From positions 62,001 through 126,000 of the forward strand of contig NZ_FUWH01000004.1 in assembly GCF_900167075.1 (NCBI RefSeq): DNA of 64,000 bases, given 5' to 3'. This stretch comes from Sediminibacterium ginsengisoli. Its GTDB lineage: Bacteria > Bacteroidota > Bacteroidia > Chitinophagales > Chitinophagaceae. Within the stretch, counting starts at the first letter, position 1, and every line of letters begins with the position of its first letter. Shown piece by piece: positions 8,391-18,194 of this stretch. Below the pieces are notes generated by a model. The model worked only from the letters and a program-made list of their open reading frames with translations, did no database searches and was not told where the DNA came from. The position numbers were made by a program, and so were the translations under genes.

Positions 8391-9306
8391 TAAAAGAATA
8401 GCAGTGATACTGGTGAACTGGAACAGCTTTGATGTAACGAACGACTGCATACTCTCGCTTAAAAACGTACGGTCCGACAACTTCAGTATTATCGTTGTAG
8501 ACAATGGCTCCGTGGATCATTCCGGAACAAGGCTCCGCGATCTGCATCCTGAGATCATCTTACTGGAATCACCGGTGAATACAGGGTTTACGGGCGGAAA
8601 CAATATCGGCTTCCGGTATTCACTTGCACATGGGTACGAATATTCCATCATGCTGAACAACGATACATTTGTAGAAGCCGACTTCCTCGATATACTATGC
8701 CGCTATATGGACGAACATCCGGATGTGGGAATCGTTCAGCCACGTATTTTTTACCATCACGACAGAAATCTGATCTGGAATGGCGGTTCGTACTTCAACC
8801 GTTTCCTTGGTTATACCTATACAAAGGGAGAAGCGAAACCCTCGAGCGAAAAATACAATTTCGAGAAAGAAGTAGACTGGGTAACCGGCTGCGCTTTTTT
8901 TGTACGGAACGATATCATCAGGAAAACAGGGCTGCTGGCAGAGAATATGTTTATCTATAGTGAAGATGTGGATCTGTCTTTCCGTATCCGTAAACTTGGT
9001 TATAAACTGATGTACCTGCCCTCTTCCGTGATATACCATATTTCAGGAATGTCCAACACTTCCCGAACAAAGGGAGAAGAAGGTTTTGTGAGTCCGGGAG
9101 CACATTATCTTAACCAGCGCAACCGGCTCTGGATACTCAAAAAGTATATTCCCTGGTACTTTGCTCCCAGCGCTATCATTTTTAATTTTTTTTACATTTC
9201 ACTGGTTATAGGGTATTTTGCGCTACGAAAGCGTTTTAAAAAACTGAGAGCAGTGCTGCGTGCGGTTCGTGATGGAATAAAGGGCTCAATTATCTATAAC
9301 CAGTGA
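8383..9306 (+). CDS. Glycosyltransferase family 2 (rhamnosyltransferase-like)
   Basis: This is a 307-residue GT-A enzyme. The N-terminus IAVILVNWNSFDVTNDCILS, the VVDNGSVDHSG loop, the NTGFTGGNNIGF segment and the DxD-like LNNDTF motif are classic for GT2 enzymes of the WbbL/rhamnosyltransferase subgroup. The later EDVDLSFR motif is the usual catalytic ED region. A hydrophobic stretch near the C-terminus (SAIIFNFFYISLVIGYFAL) suggests membrane association. It would add one sugar to the lipid-linked repeat unit. It overlaps the flippase gene and is followed after 4 bases by an epimerase, so it belongs to the (+) operon. Confidence 0.9.
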   Translation: MINKRIAVILVNWNSFDVTNDCILSLKNVRSDNFSIIVVDNGSVDHSGTRLRDLHPEIILLESPVNTGFTGGNNIGFRYSLAHGYEYSIMLNNDTFVEADFLDILCRYMDEHPDVGIVQPRIFYHHDRNLIWNGGSYFNRFLGYTYTKGEAKPSSEKYNFEKEVDWVTGCAFFVRNDIIRKTGLLAENMFIYSEDVDLSFRIRKLGYKLMYLPSSVIYHISGMSNTSRTKGEEGFVSPGAHYLNQRNRLWILKKYIPWYFAPSAIIFNFFYISLVIGYFALRKRFKKLRAVLRAVRDGIKGSIIYNQ

Positions 9307-9310
9307 AACT

Positions 9311-10303
9311 ATGAAAACGATCCTTATAACGGGGGTGGCGGGCTTAATCGGATCGAGACTTGCAGAGTGGGTCATTGAGCATCATCCGGAATACAATATT
9401 GTAGGAATAGATAACCTTAGCGGCGGATACCGGGAGTTCATTCCTGAAAAAGTAATCTTCGCCGAATCCGATCTTGCCAAAGATGATCTGACGGGTTTGT
9501 TCGAAACGCATCATATAGAGATCGTTTACCATCTTGCTGCCTATGCAGCGGAAGGGCTGAGCCCTTTTATCCGCAAATTCAATTATACCAATAACCTGCT
9601 GGCAACAGCGAATATTATTAATAATTGTATCCGTTACAATGTAAAAAGACTGGTATTTACCTCCAGTATGGCAGTATACGGCGAAGGCAATCCGCCATTC
9701 GATGAAACAGCCATACCGGCGCCGGTAGATCCATACGGTATTGCAAAATATGCCTGTGAAATGGACATCCGTGTGGCCGGAGAGCAGCATGGGCTCGACT
9801 GGTGTATTATCCGTCCGCATAATGTTTATGGCCGTAACCAGAATATCTGGGATAAGTACAGGAATGTACTGGGCATCTGGATGTACCAGCATCTTAACGG
9901 CCAGCCATTTACTATTTTCGGGAAAGGAGAACAGAAAAGAGCTTTCAGTTATGTGGATGATTGCCTTGCCCCTTTATGGGAAGCCGGCACCGGTGATCAG
10001 TCGTCCAGGCAGATCATCAACCTGGGCAGCAGCAAAGAATATACGATACTGGAAGCAGCAGAACTGCTGAAAGAAGTGATCGGCGATGCCACATTCAGTT
10101 TCCTGGAACAAAGGCATGAGGTAAAGAATGCTTTTTCAACACATGAAAGATCTGAAGAACTCCTTGGCTACCGGGATATTACTTCACTGAAAGATGGTCT
10201 TACCGCTATGTGGAACTGGGCAAAAACACAGCCCGCACGCGAAAGAAAGGAATGGAGCGAATATGAGCTGGATAAAGGCATGTACAGCTTCTGGAAGAAA
10301 TAA
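9311..10303 (+). CDS. NAD-dependent epimerase/dehydratase (extended SDR, UDP-glucose 4-epimerase-like)
   Basis: The 330-residue protein opens with the Rossmann motif ITGVAGLIGSRLAEW (GxxGxxG). It has NLSGGYREFIPE, HLAAYAAEGLSPF, SSMAVYGEG and the catalytic YGIAK (Tyr-x3-Lys), all typical of extended SDR sugar-nucleotide enzymes. The late NLGSSKEYTILEAAELL region is the substrate-binding part. It most probably makes a 4-epimerised UDP- or dTDP-sugar for the glycan assembled by the neighbouring transferases. The specific substrate cannot be read from sequence alone. Confidence 0.88.
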   Translation: MKTILITGVAGLIGSRLAEWVIEHHPEYNIVGIDNLSGGYREFIPEKVIFAESDLAKDDLTGLFETHHIEIVYHLAAYAAEGLSPFIRKFNYTNNLLATANIINNCIRYNVKRLVFTSSMAVYGEGNPPFDETAIPAPVDPYGIAKYACEMDIRVAGEQHGLDWCIIRPHNVYGRNQNIWDKYRNVLGIWMYQHLNGQPFTIFGKGEQKRAFSYVDDCLAPLWEAGTGDQSSRQIINLGSSKEYTILEAAELLKEVIGDATFSFLEQRHEVKNAFSTHERSEELLGYRDITSLKDGLTAMWNWAKTQPARERKEWSEYELDKGMYSFWKK

Positions 10304-10356
10304 CGGTTGGCTGAAAATATTTTTTTCGTAACCGGCATAAAGAACACCGTTGCCTT

Positions 10357-11727
10357 ATGTTTCTTTTTCCCTGCATTTATATAACCGCTTTTTTCACCGC
10401 GATTTATAAGCTGGCCAATAACAAGCAGGACGGGATTCTGTTCTTTATTATTTTTGGTTTACCCATTTATATTACCAGCCTGTCGATTTCGCATATGTAC
10501 GGGTTGGGTAAGATCATTCCTGTATTACAGATACTGAAGGAAGTTACCGTTCTGATCGCGCTCCTGGTTTTTGTCTCGCATCATAAAAAAAAAATCAGGC
10601 TGACCACTGCCGACTGGCTGGTATTGTCTTACGCGGCCTATAATCTCCTGTATATTGTTCTTCCGTTAGGAACATACAGTATTACTGAAAAAATGATCGC
10701 CTATAAAAGCGTTTCGTTTTTTCCTTTCGTTTATTTCGCCGGCAGGTTTTGCGATCCGCGGCAGATCAACCTGAACAAATGGTTTTCATACCTCTGCCTT
10801 GTTGCCATTGCCACAGGTATTGTACTGCTTTTCGAGATCGTTCCCTACCAGCATTTTCAGACCTATACCGGTTATGCGGAGTATAACGCCGTTTTCCTGA
10901 ATGTGGAACCGGCGGGTAATTACGGGCTCACCTGGACCTTCGAATCGATCAACGGGATCAAAAGGTTCGCGAGCTTTTTTTCCATGCCGCTGGAGCATGC
11001 GGCAGCAACGCTTATCAGCGTGTCTGTTCTTGCGGCGCTTGCAACAGACCGTAAAAACCGTTTCCGGCTCAACAAGCTGCTGCTGGTCACATTCCTGTTC
11101 ACCCTGCTTTCCATTTCCTTTGCTTTTTCAAGGGCTGCTTTCGCGAGTTATTTCCTGATGATCTATGTTTATATCCTTATTACCCGTAACCGTACGTTGC
11201 TGCTGGCCATACACTGGGGTATAGCCCTCGCAGTACTGGCTGTGCTGGTATGGCTGGAAGGAGATATTTATGAAGTGATCGCAACAACCATCGACTTTTC
11301 AGACAGTTCCAGCGCGAGTCATGTGATAGAATGGATCACAGGCCTTCAGGCTATAGGGGCCAATCCGTTCGGGTTGGGGCTGGGCTCATCCGGCCGTATT
11401 GCAGGCAGCTTCGGCGAAAATATCGGGGGCGAGAACCAGTTCATCATCATCGGGGTTCAGACAGGAGTGATAGCCGTGGGGCTATATATAGCTGCTTATG
11501 CTACCATTATCAGGAAAGCATTCCAGGCTTTCCGAACCAGCGCTTCGCTTAAAGCCAGACGGCTGGGGCTCATGCTTGTACTGCTGAAAGTAGGCCTGAT
11601 CATTCCGTTTCTTACGTCAGAAGTAGAAACCTATTTGTACATCAGTTATTTTACATGGTTTTTCTCGGGGATGCTGATCAATATTATAACACCTGTACAG
11701 GAACAAAAGTCAGTTAAGAACAAATGA
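10357..11727 (+). CDS. Wzy-like O-antigen polymerase/ligase family membrane protein
   Basis: This 456-residue protein has about ten to twelve membrane segments and one large loop containing ESINGIKRFASFFSMPLEHA. The later FAFSRAAFASYFLMIYVYIL and NPFGLGLGSSGRIAGSF segments followed by GGENQFIIIGVQTGV are typical of Wzy_C/O-antigen ligase family proteins. In context it is the polymerase of the first glycan locus; waaL-type ligase is the alternative. The stop overlaps the next gene's ATG by four bases (ATGA), a sign of coupled translation. Confidence 0.85.
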   Translation: MFLFPCIYITAFFTAIYKLANNKQDGILFFIIFGLPIYITSLSISHMYGLGKIIPVLQILKEVTVLIALLVFVSHHKKKIRLTTADWLVLSYAAYNLLYIVLPLGTYSITEKMIAYKSVSFFPFVYFAGRFCDPRQINLNKWFSYLCLVAIATGIVLLFEIVPYQHFQTYTGYAEYNAVFLNVEPAGNYGLTWTFESINGIKRFASFFSMPLEHAAATLISVSVLAALATDRKNRFRLNKLLLVTFLFTLLSISFAFSRAAFASYFLMIYVYILITRNRTLLLAIHWGIALAVLAVLVWLEGDIYEVIATTIDFSDSSSASHVIEWITGLQAIGANPFGLGLGSSGRIAGSFGENIGGENQFIIIGVQTGVIAVGLYIAAYATIIRKAFQAFRTSASLKARRLGLMLVLLKVGLIIPFLTSEVETYLYISYFTWFFSGMLINIITPVQEQKSVKNK

Positions 11728-12851
11728 GGATAGGAATTGACACAAGAGATCTGAAAACAGCTACAACCGGCCAGAAAACATACCTGGAAGAGTTGTGCAA
11801 AGCTTTCAGCCAGCATAAGGACGATGGATTTACCTTCATTTACTTCACTTCATCTGTTCCGCAGTACAAGGGCAAAAACAAGTTTTTCAAAATCGCCGAA
11901 CAACTGAGCCTGCATTTCTGGAAACAATGCATTCTGCCCCTGAAAGCCGCATGGAACCGTTGCGATATCCTGTTATGTACAGATTATTTTGTGCCATATA
12001 TGCATCCCGGCTTCAAAACAGCTGTTGTGTTCCATGATGCATTCTTTTTTGAGCATAAGGAACATTATCATCCGCTCCAGATCGCTTTGTTCAAACACCT
12101 TGCACTTCCTTCGGCGAAGCGTTGCACTTATATCATTGTTCCATCTGAATATTCCAGGCAGCAGATCATAAAACATTATACGCAGTTGCCGCCGGAAAAG
12201 CTTGTTGTGGTATACGAAGGTCCGAAATCGCTGACGCATTATGCTGAAAACGACAAGGGTGCGGAGATCCTACTGCGTCTTGGTATTGAACCGCAATCCT
12301 ACCTGCTGCATGTGGGTGTGATGAACAAAAGAAAAAACATTCCGGCACTGATCTATGCATTTAAAAAAGTCCGCGACAAGGGTCATCCATTCAAACTGGT
12401 GCTGGCCGGCTCTCTGCATACATCGAGGTATATCGATGATTCGGAAGCAATACTGGCAGCGATCGCAGCAACAGGGCTGGAGCAGGATATTATTTTAACG
12501 GGATATATAGCAGACAATGAACTGGCCGCGCTTTACCGCCATGCTTTTATGTATGTATTCCCTTCCATCAACGAAGGTTTCGGTCTGCCGGTACTGGAAG
12601 CTTTTGCCTACCGGTTGCCCGTTATAGTAGCCGATAACACTTGTCTGCCTGAAATCGGCGGAGATGCTGTACTTACATTCAACCCGTTCGATGTAAACGA
12701 TATAGCAGCCAGGATAGAATTGCTCATCAACGAGCCGGAAACCAGGGAACAATTACAGCAAAAAGGGGCTTTGCGCAGGCAGCTGTTTTCATGGGAAAAA
12801 GCGGCAGACAGTATCTTATCGCTTTTCAGAAAAGCATTGTCACACAAATAA
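11724..12851 (+). CDS. Glycosyltransferase family 4 (GT-B)
   Basis: The 375-residue protein has the GT-B two-domain layout. The N-terminal MRIGIDTRDLKTATTGQKTY is a glycine/threonine loop typical of mannosyl/rhamnosyl GT4 enzymes. The C-terminal domain begins around YLLHVGVMNKRKNIPALIYA and carries the E-x7-E nucleotide-sugar motif in INEGFGLPVLEAFAYRLPVI. It would transfer a sugar to the repeat unit on the cytosolic face. Translation is coupled to the polymerase gene by an ATGA overlap. The donor sugar is not predictable. Confidence 0.9.
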   Translation: MRIGIDTRDLKTATTGQKTYLEELCKAFSQHKDDGFTFIYFTSSVPQYKGKNKFFKIAEQLSLHFWKQCILPLKAAWNRCDILLCTDYFVPYMHPGFKTAVVFHDAFFFEHKEHYHPLQIALFKHLALPSAKRCTYIIVPSEYSRQQIIKHYTQLPPEKLVVVYEGPKSLTHYAENDKGAEILLRLGIEPQSYLLHVGVMNKRKNIPALIYAFKKVRDKGHPFKLVLAGSLHTSRYIDDSEAILAAIAATGLEQDIILTGYIADNELAALYRHAFMYVFPSINEGFGLPVLEAFAYRLPVIVADNTCLPEIGGDAVLTFNPFDVNDIAARIELLINEPETREQLQQKGALRRQLFSWEKAADSILSLFRKALSHK

Positions 12852-12874
12852 AACCAATTTACTACCTTTTGCCG

Positions 12875-14056
12875 ATGAACAGCTTTTTCACGGGTCAGCC
12901 CGTTGTTCTATTCATTCACAATAAATATCTCTACCAGGGTGGAGAAGACAGTGTTGTGTTCAATGAGATGGATCTGCTGAAAAAAGCGGGTGTCAGGGTT
13001 TTCTACAAAGAATACAATAATCACACTTTCAGTAAAAAGAACCTGTTTGCGCTGCCAGCGGCGGGGCTTCGTTTCTTTTTCAATATCTCCTCTTTCTTTT
13101 CCGTATACCGTTTTATCAGGCGCAATCAAGTGAATACGGTCCATGTACATAATTTCTTTTACAATGCCTCGCCTTCTGTTTTCTGGGCGGCGAAGCTGGC
13201 AGGTGCCGTTACTGTTTTTTCTGTGCACAACTACCGGCTTTTCTGTCTGAATGCTCTTTTTTTCAGGGCTGGGGGCAATTGTATGGATTGTGTAAATAAT
13301 AAGAGCTTCAAGCCCGGCATCCGGCATAAATGCTTTAAATCCTCTTCCCTCCTTTCACGCATCCTTGCCGGTGCCACAATGCTTCACCGGAATATCGGAA
13401 CCTGGAGAAATAAGGTTGATCATTTCCTGGTACTCAATCCACTGATGAAATCCCTGCTGGTGCAAACGGGTGTAAATGAAGAAAAGATACATGTGAAACC
13501 CAATTTTTTGTCGTGGCATGGCTACACGGATTATAGCCGGCGCGAAGACTTTTATCTTTATATAGGAAGACTGGATGAGGTAAAAGGTATCAGGCATGTG
13601 TTTGAAACATTCCGTTCATCGGGTAAAAAACTGGTTATCGCGGGCGAGGGTGAACTGGTTTCCTATATAAGGTCAGGGTTATCAGAAAATATAGAATACC
13701 TGGGCCAGCAGACCAAAGAAGAGATCGTTTCCCTGTTGCAGCGTTGCAGGGCTTTTATTTTTTCCTCGCTGTTGCTGGAAGGTATGCCAATGACCATTAT
13801 TGAGGCACAGGCAGCAGGCGCTATTACCATTGCGGGCAGTTCGCCTACTACTGAAAGTATGATCTCAGACGCCGCGAACGGTTTCCTGTACGAAGCCGGC
13901 AACCAGGCTTCGCTGGCTGCAGCCATTTCCCGCCTGGAGGAGCTCCAACCGGAAACACTGAACCGCATTTCTGCCAATGCCTACTCAACTTATATGAACC
14001 GTTATCATGAAAACGGGCACCTTGCAACGCTCAGGCAGGTATATGAACGGGGGTAA
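12875..14056 (+). CDS. Glycosyltransferase family 4
   Basis: This 393-residue GT-B enzyme starts with MNSFFTGQPVVLFIHNKYLY and GGEDSVV. The C-terminal Rossmann domain runs from YLYIGRLDEVKGIRHVFE and contains the E-x7-E motif in LLEGMPMTIIEAQAAGAI. I prefer the ATG at 12875, because the longer frame opening at 12791 would overlap the previous gene by 61 bases. A near-consensus TACCTTTTG lies just before it. It is probably one of the assembly transferases of the (+) locus. Cys residues cluster in the middle (NCMDCVNN, KCFK), which is common in this subgroup. Confidence 0.88.
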   Translation: MNSFFTGQPVVLFIHNKYLYQGGEDSVVFNEMDLLKKAGVRVFYKEYNNHTFSKKNLFALPAAGLRFFFNISSFFSVYRFIRRNQVNTVHVHNFFYNASPSVFWAAKLAGAVTVFSVHNYRLFCLNALFFRAGGNCMDCVNNKSFKPGIRHKCFKSSSLLSRILAGATMLHRNIGTWRNKVDHFLVLNPLMKSLLVQTGVNEEKIHVKPNFLSWHGYTDYSRREDFYLYIGRLDEVKGIRHVFETFRSSGKKLVIAGEGELVSYIRSGLSENIEYLGQQTKEEIVSLLQRCRAFIFSSLLLEGMPMTIIEAQAAGAITIAGSSPTTESMISDAANGFLYEAGNQASLAAAISRLEELQPETLNRISANAYSTYMNRYHENGHLATLRQVYERG

Positions 14057-14070
14057 TGAAACAGATGTTT

Positions 14071-14078
14071 TATTTTTG
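14071..14078 (+). promoter_or_regulatory. Putative -7 box ahead of the WecG-family gene
   Basis: TATTTTTG is an exact TAnnTTTG match 20 bases before the ATG at 14099. No good -33 element was seen upstream. It may give an internal start for the second half of the (+) locus. Confidence 0.4.
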
Positions 14079-14098
14079 GCCAAAGTTGTCCTTTGGCT

Positions 14099-14875
14099 AT
14101 GATCAGCGAACCAGTCAGTAAAGTAAATATCATCGGAACCGGCATCAGCAATATTTCCCTAACGGAAACAGTTGTGCTTTTCAATCAATGGATAGAGAAG
14201 GGGGAGAAAAAAAGGGTTTGTGTTACACCGGTGAATTGCCTGCTCTGGTCAAAAGATAACAGCTATCTCAACCAGATATACAATACTGCCGATCTCACCC
14301 TTTGCGACGGCGTTCCGCTGATATGGGCATCCCGCCTCCTTGGCCAGCCGCTGAAAGGAAGGGTCACAGGCCTGGATCTGCTGCCGCTTTATATTAAAGA
14401 ATGCTACCGTAACAACTATTCCATGTTTTTTCTGGGCGCAAAGGAAGGGGTTGCGGAGCTGCTGAAAGAGAAATGTGAAGCTGATTTTCCCGGCATCCGG
14501 ATAAAAGGTGTTTACTCTCCCCCTTTTGCAGAAACATTCAGTGCGGAAGAAAATGCAAAAATGAGGGCGATGATCAATGAAGCCCGGCCCGATATAGTCT
14601 GGGTAAGTCTTACTGCACCCAAACAGGATTACTGGATCTATGAAAACCTGGCTTACCTGGATACACATATCGCCATTGGTGTGGGCGGTGCTTTTGAAGT
14701 GGCGGCCGGTTCCATCAGCAGGGCACCGGAGTTTATGCAGAAGAACGGCCTGGAATGGCTGTATCGTTTTCTGAAAGAGCCCAAACGCTTATTCAGGCGT
14801 TACATGGTGGAAGCCCCCAGGTTTATTCCGCTGGTACTGGCACAATGGTTCAGGAAAAAGGACCGGGCGGAGTGA
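14099..14875 (+). CDS. WecG/TagA/CpsF family glycosyltransferase (GT26)
   Basis: This is a 258-residue enzyme of the family that includes WecG (ManNAcA transferase) and TagA (ManNAc transferase). It carries the family signature: GTGISNISLTETVVLFNQWI at the N-terminus, TPVNCLLW, TADLTLCDGVPLIWASRLLG with the conserved Asp, RVTGLDLLP, and the C-terminal GVGGAFEVAAGSISRAPEFM followed by QKNGLEWLYRFLKEPKRLFRR. It usually adds the second sugar to an undecaprenyl-linked primer. I chose ATG 14099 over the TTG at 14093. A TAnnTTTG box precedes it, and the WcaJ-like initiating transferase gene follows. Confidence 0.92.
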   Translation: MISEPVSKVNIIGTGISNISLTETVVLFNQWIEKGEKKRVCVTPVNCLLWSKDNSYLNQIYNTADLTLCDGVPLIWASRLLGQPLKGRVTGLDLLPLYIKECYRNNYSMFFLGAKEGVAELLKEKCEADFPGIRIKGVYSPPFAETFSAEENAKMRAMINEARPDIVWVSLTAPKQDYWIYENLAYLDTHIAIGVGGAFEVAAGSISRAPEFMQKNGLEWLYRFLKEPKRLFRRYMVEAPRFIPLVLAQWFRKKDRAE

Positions 14876-14925
14876 ACACGCTGATTTCCATTTAAATCTG
14901 AAAATTTTCCCTTAAAATCAATCAG

Positions 14926-14958
14926 TTGGCACAATCTTTTAATATTCAACTATTTTAG
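14926..14958 (+). promoter_or_regulatory. Putative promoter ahead of the initiating transferase
   Basis: A TTG at 14926-14928 is followed 22 bases later by TATTTTAG at 14951-14958, one mismatch from TAnnTTTG. The 138-base gap here is the largest within the (+) locus, which makes an internal promoter reasonable. It is inferred from motif and spacing only. Confidence 0.4.
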
Positions 14959-15013
14959 CAGCAAAATCCAGACAGTCAGCGTTTTTTATACTCCTATTTT
15001 TGCCGTGTAGGAA

Positions 15014-16444
15014 ATGAAGATGCTTCGCAGAACCGAAACTATGGCCAAACCGCATAATCGTTATACTATAATCAGGTATCTGATAGATGCTCCTGTTATT
15101 GGCATTTCCTTCATGGCGGCAATCAGTGTGGTAACCGGCCAGAACCTGTTCTCACTCAGCTCCTCAGACCAGCTGTTTACCCTGGTGGCGCTTGTGACCT
15201 GGTACATATCCGCTTCTTTTTCCAAACTGTATGCAGACCGCCGCTCGAACAAGTATTCGGAAGAAATCATTTTTATACTGTATTCGCTGCTGATCTACAC
15301 TATTTTCCTGAGTTCCCTCAGCTTTTTCCTGCAGCCATATTTCGAGATCAGCTCATCTGTGATCTTCCTGTATATCACTTTCCTTTTTGTTTTTCTTACC
15401 ATTACCAAATACATCATCCGTAAAAGCCTGCACTCCGCTATTTTCCAGGGGAAACTGCTGGATAATGTGCTGTTGGTGGGCGCAACCAACAGTGCGCTTG
15501 ATTTTTACGAAACGATCAATAAATACTATTACTACGGTTATAAATGCATTGGTTTTATAGATGATCATCAGTCTAAAATGAACGGTTGCCCCTACCGGGG
15601 TACCCTGGATACCCTGCCGCTGATCCTGAACCAGGAAGGCGTTGATGAAGTAGTGATCGCTTTACCCGACGCCCAGAACAAAGACATTCAACGTTGCATT
15701 GAGGTTTGCGATTATTATTCTGTAAAAGCAAGGATCATTCCGAATATTCATCAGTTTGCATCTTCGCCGCTGCAGGTAAATAATATCGGGCAGCTGTCGG
15801 TACTCAATATCCGTTCCCTGCCGCTGGATAAAGTGGAAAATAAACTCGTAAAGCGGCTTTTCGATATTGCGTTTTCCGTTGTTTTTTTTGTTCTTATCGG
15901 CAGCTGGTTACTGCCGATCCTGGCGCTGATCGTAAAACTTACGTCGAAAGGACCTGTGATCTTCAAGCAGGAACGCTGGGGACTTAACAATGAAAAGATC
16001 ACCTGTTACAAATTCCGCACGATGATTGCAGAAAGTACGGATACGGATCATGACGGGAATTATAAACAGGCTAAAAAGAACGATCCGAGGGTGACCAGGT
16101 TTGGAGCCATATTACGTAAAACAAATCTCGACGAACTGCCCCAGTTCTGGAATGTGCTGCTCGGGAGTATGTCTGTTGTAGGCCCGAGACCGCATCCTAC
16201 CCCGCTGAACCTGCAGGCAATGCATACGGTTGACAATTATATGCTCAGGCATGTGGTTAAACCGGGTATTACCGGCTGGGCACAGGTAAACGGAAGCCGT
16301 GGTGAAACAAAGATGCCCGGAGCCATGCAGCAGCGCGTAAATTTTGACCTGTATTATATTCATCGCTGGACGTTCTGGATCGATTGCCAGATCATTCTTC
16401 AGACGATCATCAATATTGTAAGGGGCGATCAGAATGCCTATTGA
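15014..16444 (+). CDS. Undecaprenyl-phosphate glycosyl-1-phosphate transferase (WcaJ/PHPT family)
   Basis: This 476-residue enzyme starts glycan assembly by moving a sugar-1-phosphate onto undecaprenyl phosphate. Four N-terminal membrane helices (about residues 20-130) are followed by a CoA-binding-like Rossmann domain ([16 protein letters not shown]) and a fifth helix ([21 protein letters not shown]). The catalytic Bac_transf domain has [39 protein letters not shown] with PRPHP, and [17 protein letters not shown]. WcaJ relatives usually use UDP-glucose, but galactose is also possible. It is the initiating enzyme of the (+) locus; the minus locus has its own, much shorter PglC-like one. Confidence 0.93.
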   Translation: MKMLRRTETMAKPHNRYTIIRYLIDAPVIGISFMAAISVVTGQNLFSLSSSDQLFTLVALVTWYISASFSKLYADRRSNKYSEEIIFILYSLLIYTIFLSSLSFFLQPYFEISSSVIFLYITFLFVFLTITKYIIRKSLHSAIFQGKLLDNVLLVGATNSALDFYETINKYYYYGYKCIGFIDDHQSKMNGCPYRGTLDTLPLILNQEGVDEVVIALPDAQNKDIQRCIEVCDYYSVKARIIPNIHQFASSPLQVNNIGQLSVLNIRSLPLDKVENKLVKRLFDIAFSVVFFVLIGSWLLPILALIVKLTSKGPVIFKQERWGLNNEKITCYKFRTMIAESTDTDHDGNYKQAKKNDPRVTRFGAILRKTNLDELPQFWNVLLGSMSVVGPRPHPTPLNLQAMHTVDNYMLRHVVKPGITGWAQVNGSRGETKMPGAMQQRVNFDLYYIHRWTFWIDCQIILQTIINIVRGDQNAY

Positions 16445-16487
16445 TCATTTGATCACTCCATGTGATCATCATACATAACAGTGTATT

Positions 16488-18122
16488 ATGAAAAGAAAGA
16501 ATCTGCTGACCCTTATTGCCCTGGTGCTGGTATTATCCGCATCATCGCAGGCAGTATGGGAACAGCATAGAAGCGAAGTATACAACTACCTGTACCGTAT
16601 GGCGCAGAAAGGGATCATCGATTTCAACGATAATATCCGGCCGCTCAGCAGGATCTATATCGGTCAGTGCCTCGATTCATTACAGGCACATGAAACCCTG
16701 CTTTCACCTACGGAGAAAAAGGAACTGCTGTTCTACAAACAGGAATTCAGCGATGAAACCGTGAATGGGCAGGATGTGACAGATACGCGTTTCTTCCGGA
16801 AGGATACTGCAGGGCGCTGGCGGGCGCTTGAGATCAGGTCTAAAGATTTCATGCTCCGTGCCGATCCCATTATTACTGCGGCTACCATCCAGGGCAACGG
16901 GAAAGATATCAGACAATACAGTTCAGGTTTCAAACTATACGGTTATGCCGGCAAACGCTGGGCCTGGTATTTCTCATTCAACGATATCAATGAAAAAGGA
17001 ACCGGGCTCGATACGCTGCGTGCAAATTCACCGGTGACAGGTATTTCGGGACGTATCGCAGAGAACAAAAAAAGCGTCAACTTCAGCGAACTGCGCGGGG
17101 GTATTTCCTATTCCTGGAAAAACGGTTCTGTCAGTTTCGGGCAGGATTACCTTCTCTGGGGTTATGGTGAGAACGGAAGGATGGTGCTTTCAGACAAAGC
17201 CCCCACTTATCCCTATATCCGGCTGGATTACCGGCCCTTACCGTGGCTGAAGTTCAATTACACACATGCATGGCTCAAGTCGAACATCCTCGACTCTGCA
17301 CGTTCATACCCCACAGGTTCTACTCCTTATGGCGGCATGCGGGAATTTTATATTTCCAAATTCATGGCGTCTCACAGCCTGCAGGTAACGCCGGTAAAGG
17401 GACTTGATATTACTTTTGGTGAATCGATGGTATACAGCGACAGGCTCGATATCGGCTATCTCATCCCGGTATTGTTCTTCAAAGCTTATGACAACCTGGT
17501 TAACAATGACAATATCAATGCCGGTTCCAACGGACAGCTGTTTGCGCAGGTAAGCTCCAGGAATCATATCAGGAATACACATTTGTATACCACCCTGTTC
17601 ATCGACGAGATCCGGATAGCCACTATTTTCGACAGTAAGAAAAGCCGAAACCAGGTAGGTATCAATATTGGCGGTTCGGTTACAGACCTGCTCGTTCCTT
17701 ATTTAACGATAGGAGCCGAATATACCCGTATAAATCCGTTTGTATACCGCAACCTGATCCCTGCACAGAACTATACGCACAGTGGTTATGTACTGGGCGA
17801 CTGGATGGGGAATAATGCAGACCGTCTGTTGTTTACACTGAAATATACGCCGGTAGCGCGTCTGAAATGCGCACTCCAGTACCAGTACACCCGGAAAGGG
17901 GGCGCCGGAACGCTGGACCAGCAGTATTTCCAGCAGCCGCAACCGCCATTCCTGTTCGATCTGAATTATACCCGCAGCGAATGGTATACTACTGTTTCCT
18001 ATGAATGGATCAATAACCTTACACTGAATGCGGCATTCAGCAACAGCCGTTTCAATGATAAGCAGCTGAACCAGAAAAGAACGGATAATATTTTCAGCAT
18101 CGGCGTCAGCTACGGGCTCTAG
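16488..18122 (+). CDS. Wzi-like capsule/exopolysaccharide assembly outer-membrane beta-barrel protein
   Basis: This 544-residue protein has a signal peptide (LLTLIALVLVLSASSQA) and a long run of alternating aromatic/polar beta strands, ending in IFSIGVSYGL, a typical outer-membrane C-terminus. The region QDYLLWGYGENGRMVLSDKA, which continues APTYPYIRL, parallels the NLWWGPG...NAPGF motif of Caps_assemb_Wzi proteins. Similarity to the two other Wzi-like proteins of the window is weak but the architecture matches. It likely helps export or retain the polysaccharide at the cell surface. It sits between the initiating transferase and the SLBB exporter. Confidence 0.75.
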   Translation: MKRKNLLTLIALVLVLSASSQAVWEQHRSEVYNYLYRMAQKGIIDFNDNIRPLSRIYIGQCLDSLQAHETLLSPTEKKELLFYKQEFSDETVNGQDVTDTRFFRKDTAGRWRALEIRSKDFMLRADPIITAATIQGNGKDIRQYSSGFKLYGYAGKRWAWYFSFNDINEKGTGLDTLRANSPVTGISGRIAENKKSVNFSELRGGISYSWKNGSVSFGQDYLLWGYGENGRMVLSDKAPTYPYIRLDYRPLPWLKFNYTHAWLKSNILDSARSYPTGSTPYGGMREFYISKFMASHSLQVTPVKGLDITFGESMVYSDRLDIGYLIPVLFFKAYDNLVNNDNINAGSNGQLFAQVSSRNHIRNTHLYTTLFIDEIRIATIFDSKKSRNQVGINIGGSVTDLLVPYLTIGAEYTRINPFVYRNLIPAQNYTHSGYVLGDWMGNNADRLLFTLKYTPVARLKCALQYQYTRKGGAGTLDQQYFQQPQPPFLFDLNYTRSEWYTTVSYEWINNLTLNAAFSNSRFNDKQLNQKRTDNIFSIGVSYGL

Positions 18123-18194
18123 GCAGGGTAAATACCATCCCTGAAATGCTGAATACTAGCTGTCAATACCGATATTTGCCATAATTCTTCCTAT

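Noticed and set aside
9344..9892. 182-residue minus-strand reading frame
   Set aside because: It is antisense to the SDR epimerase, which has clear motifs. No independent evidence for the opposite frame.
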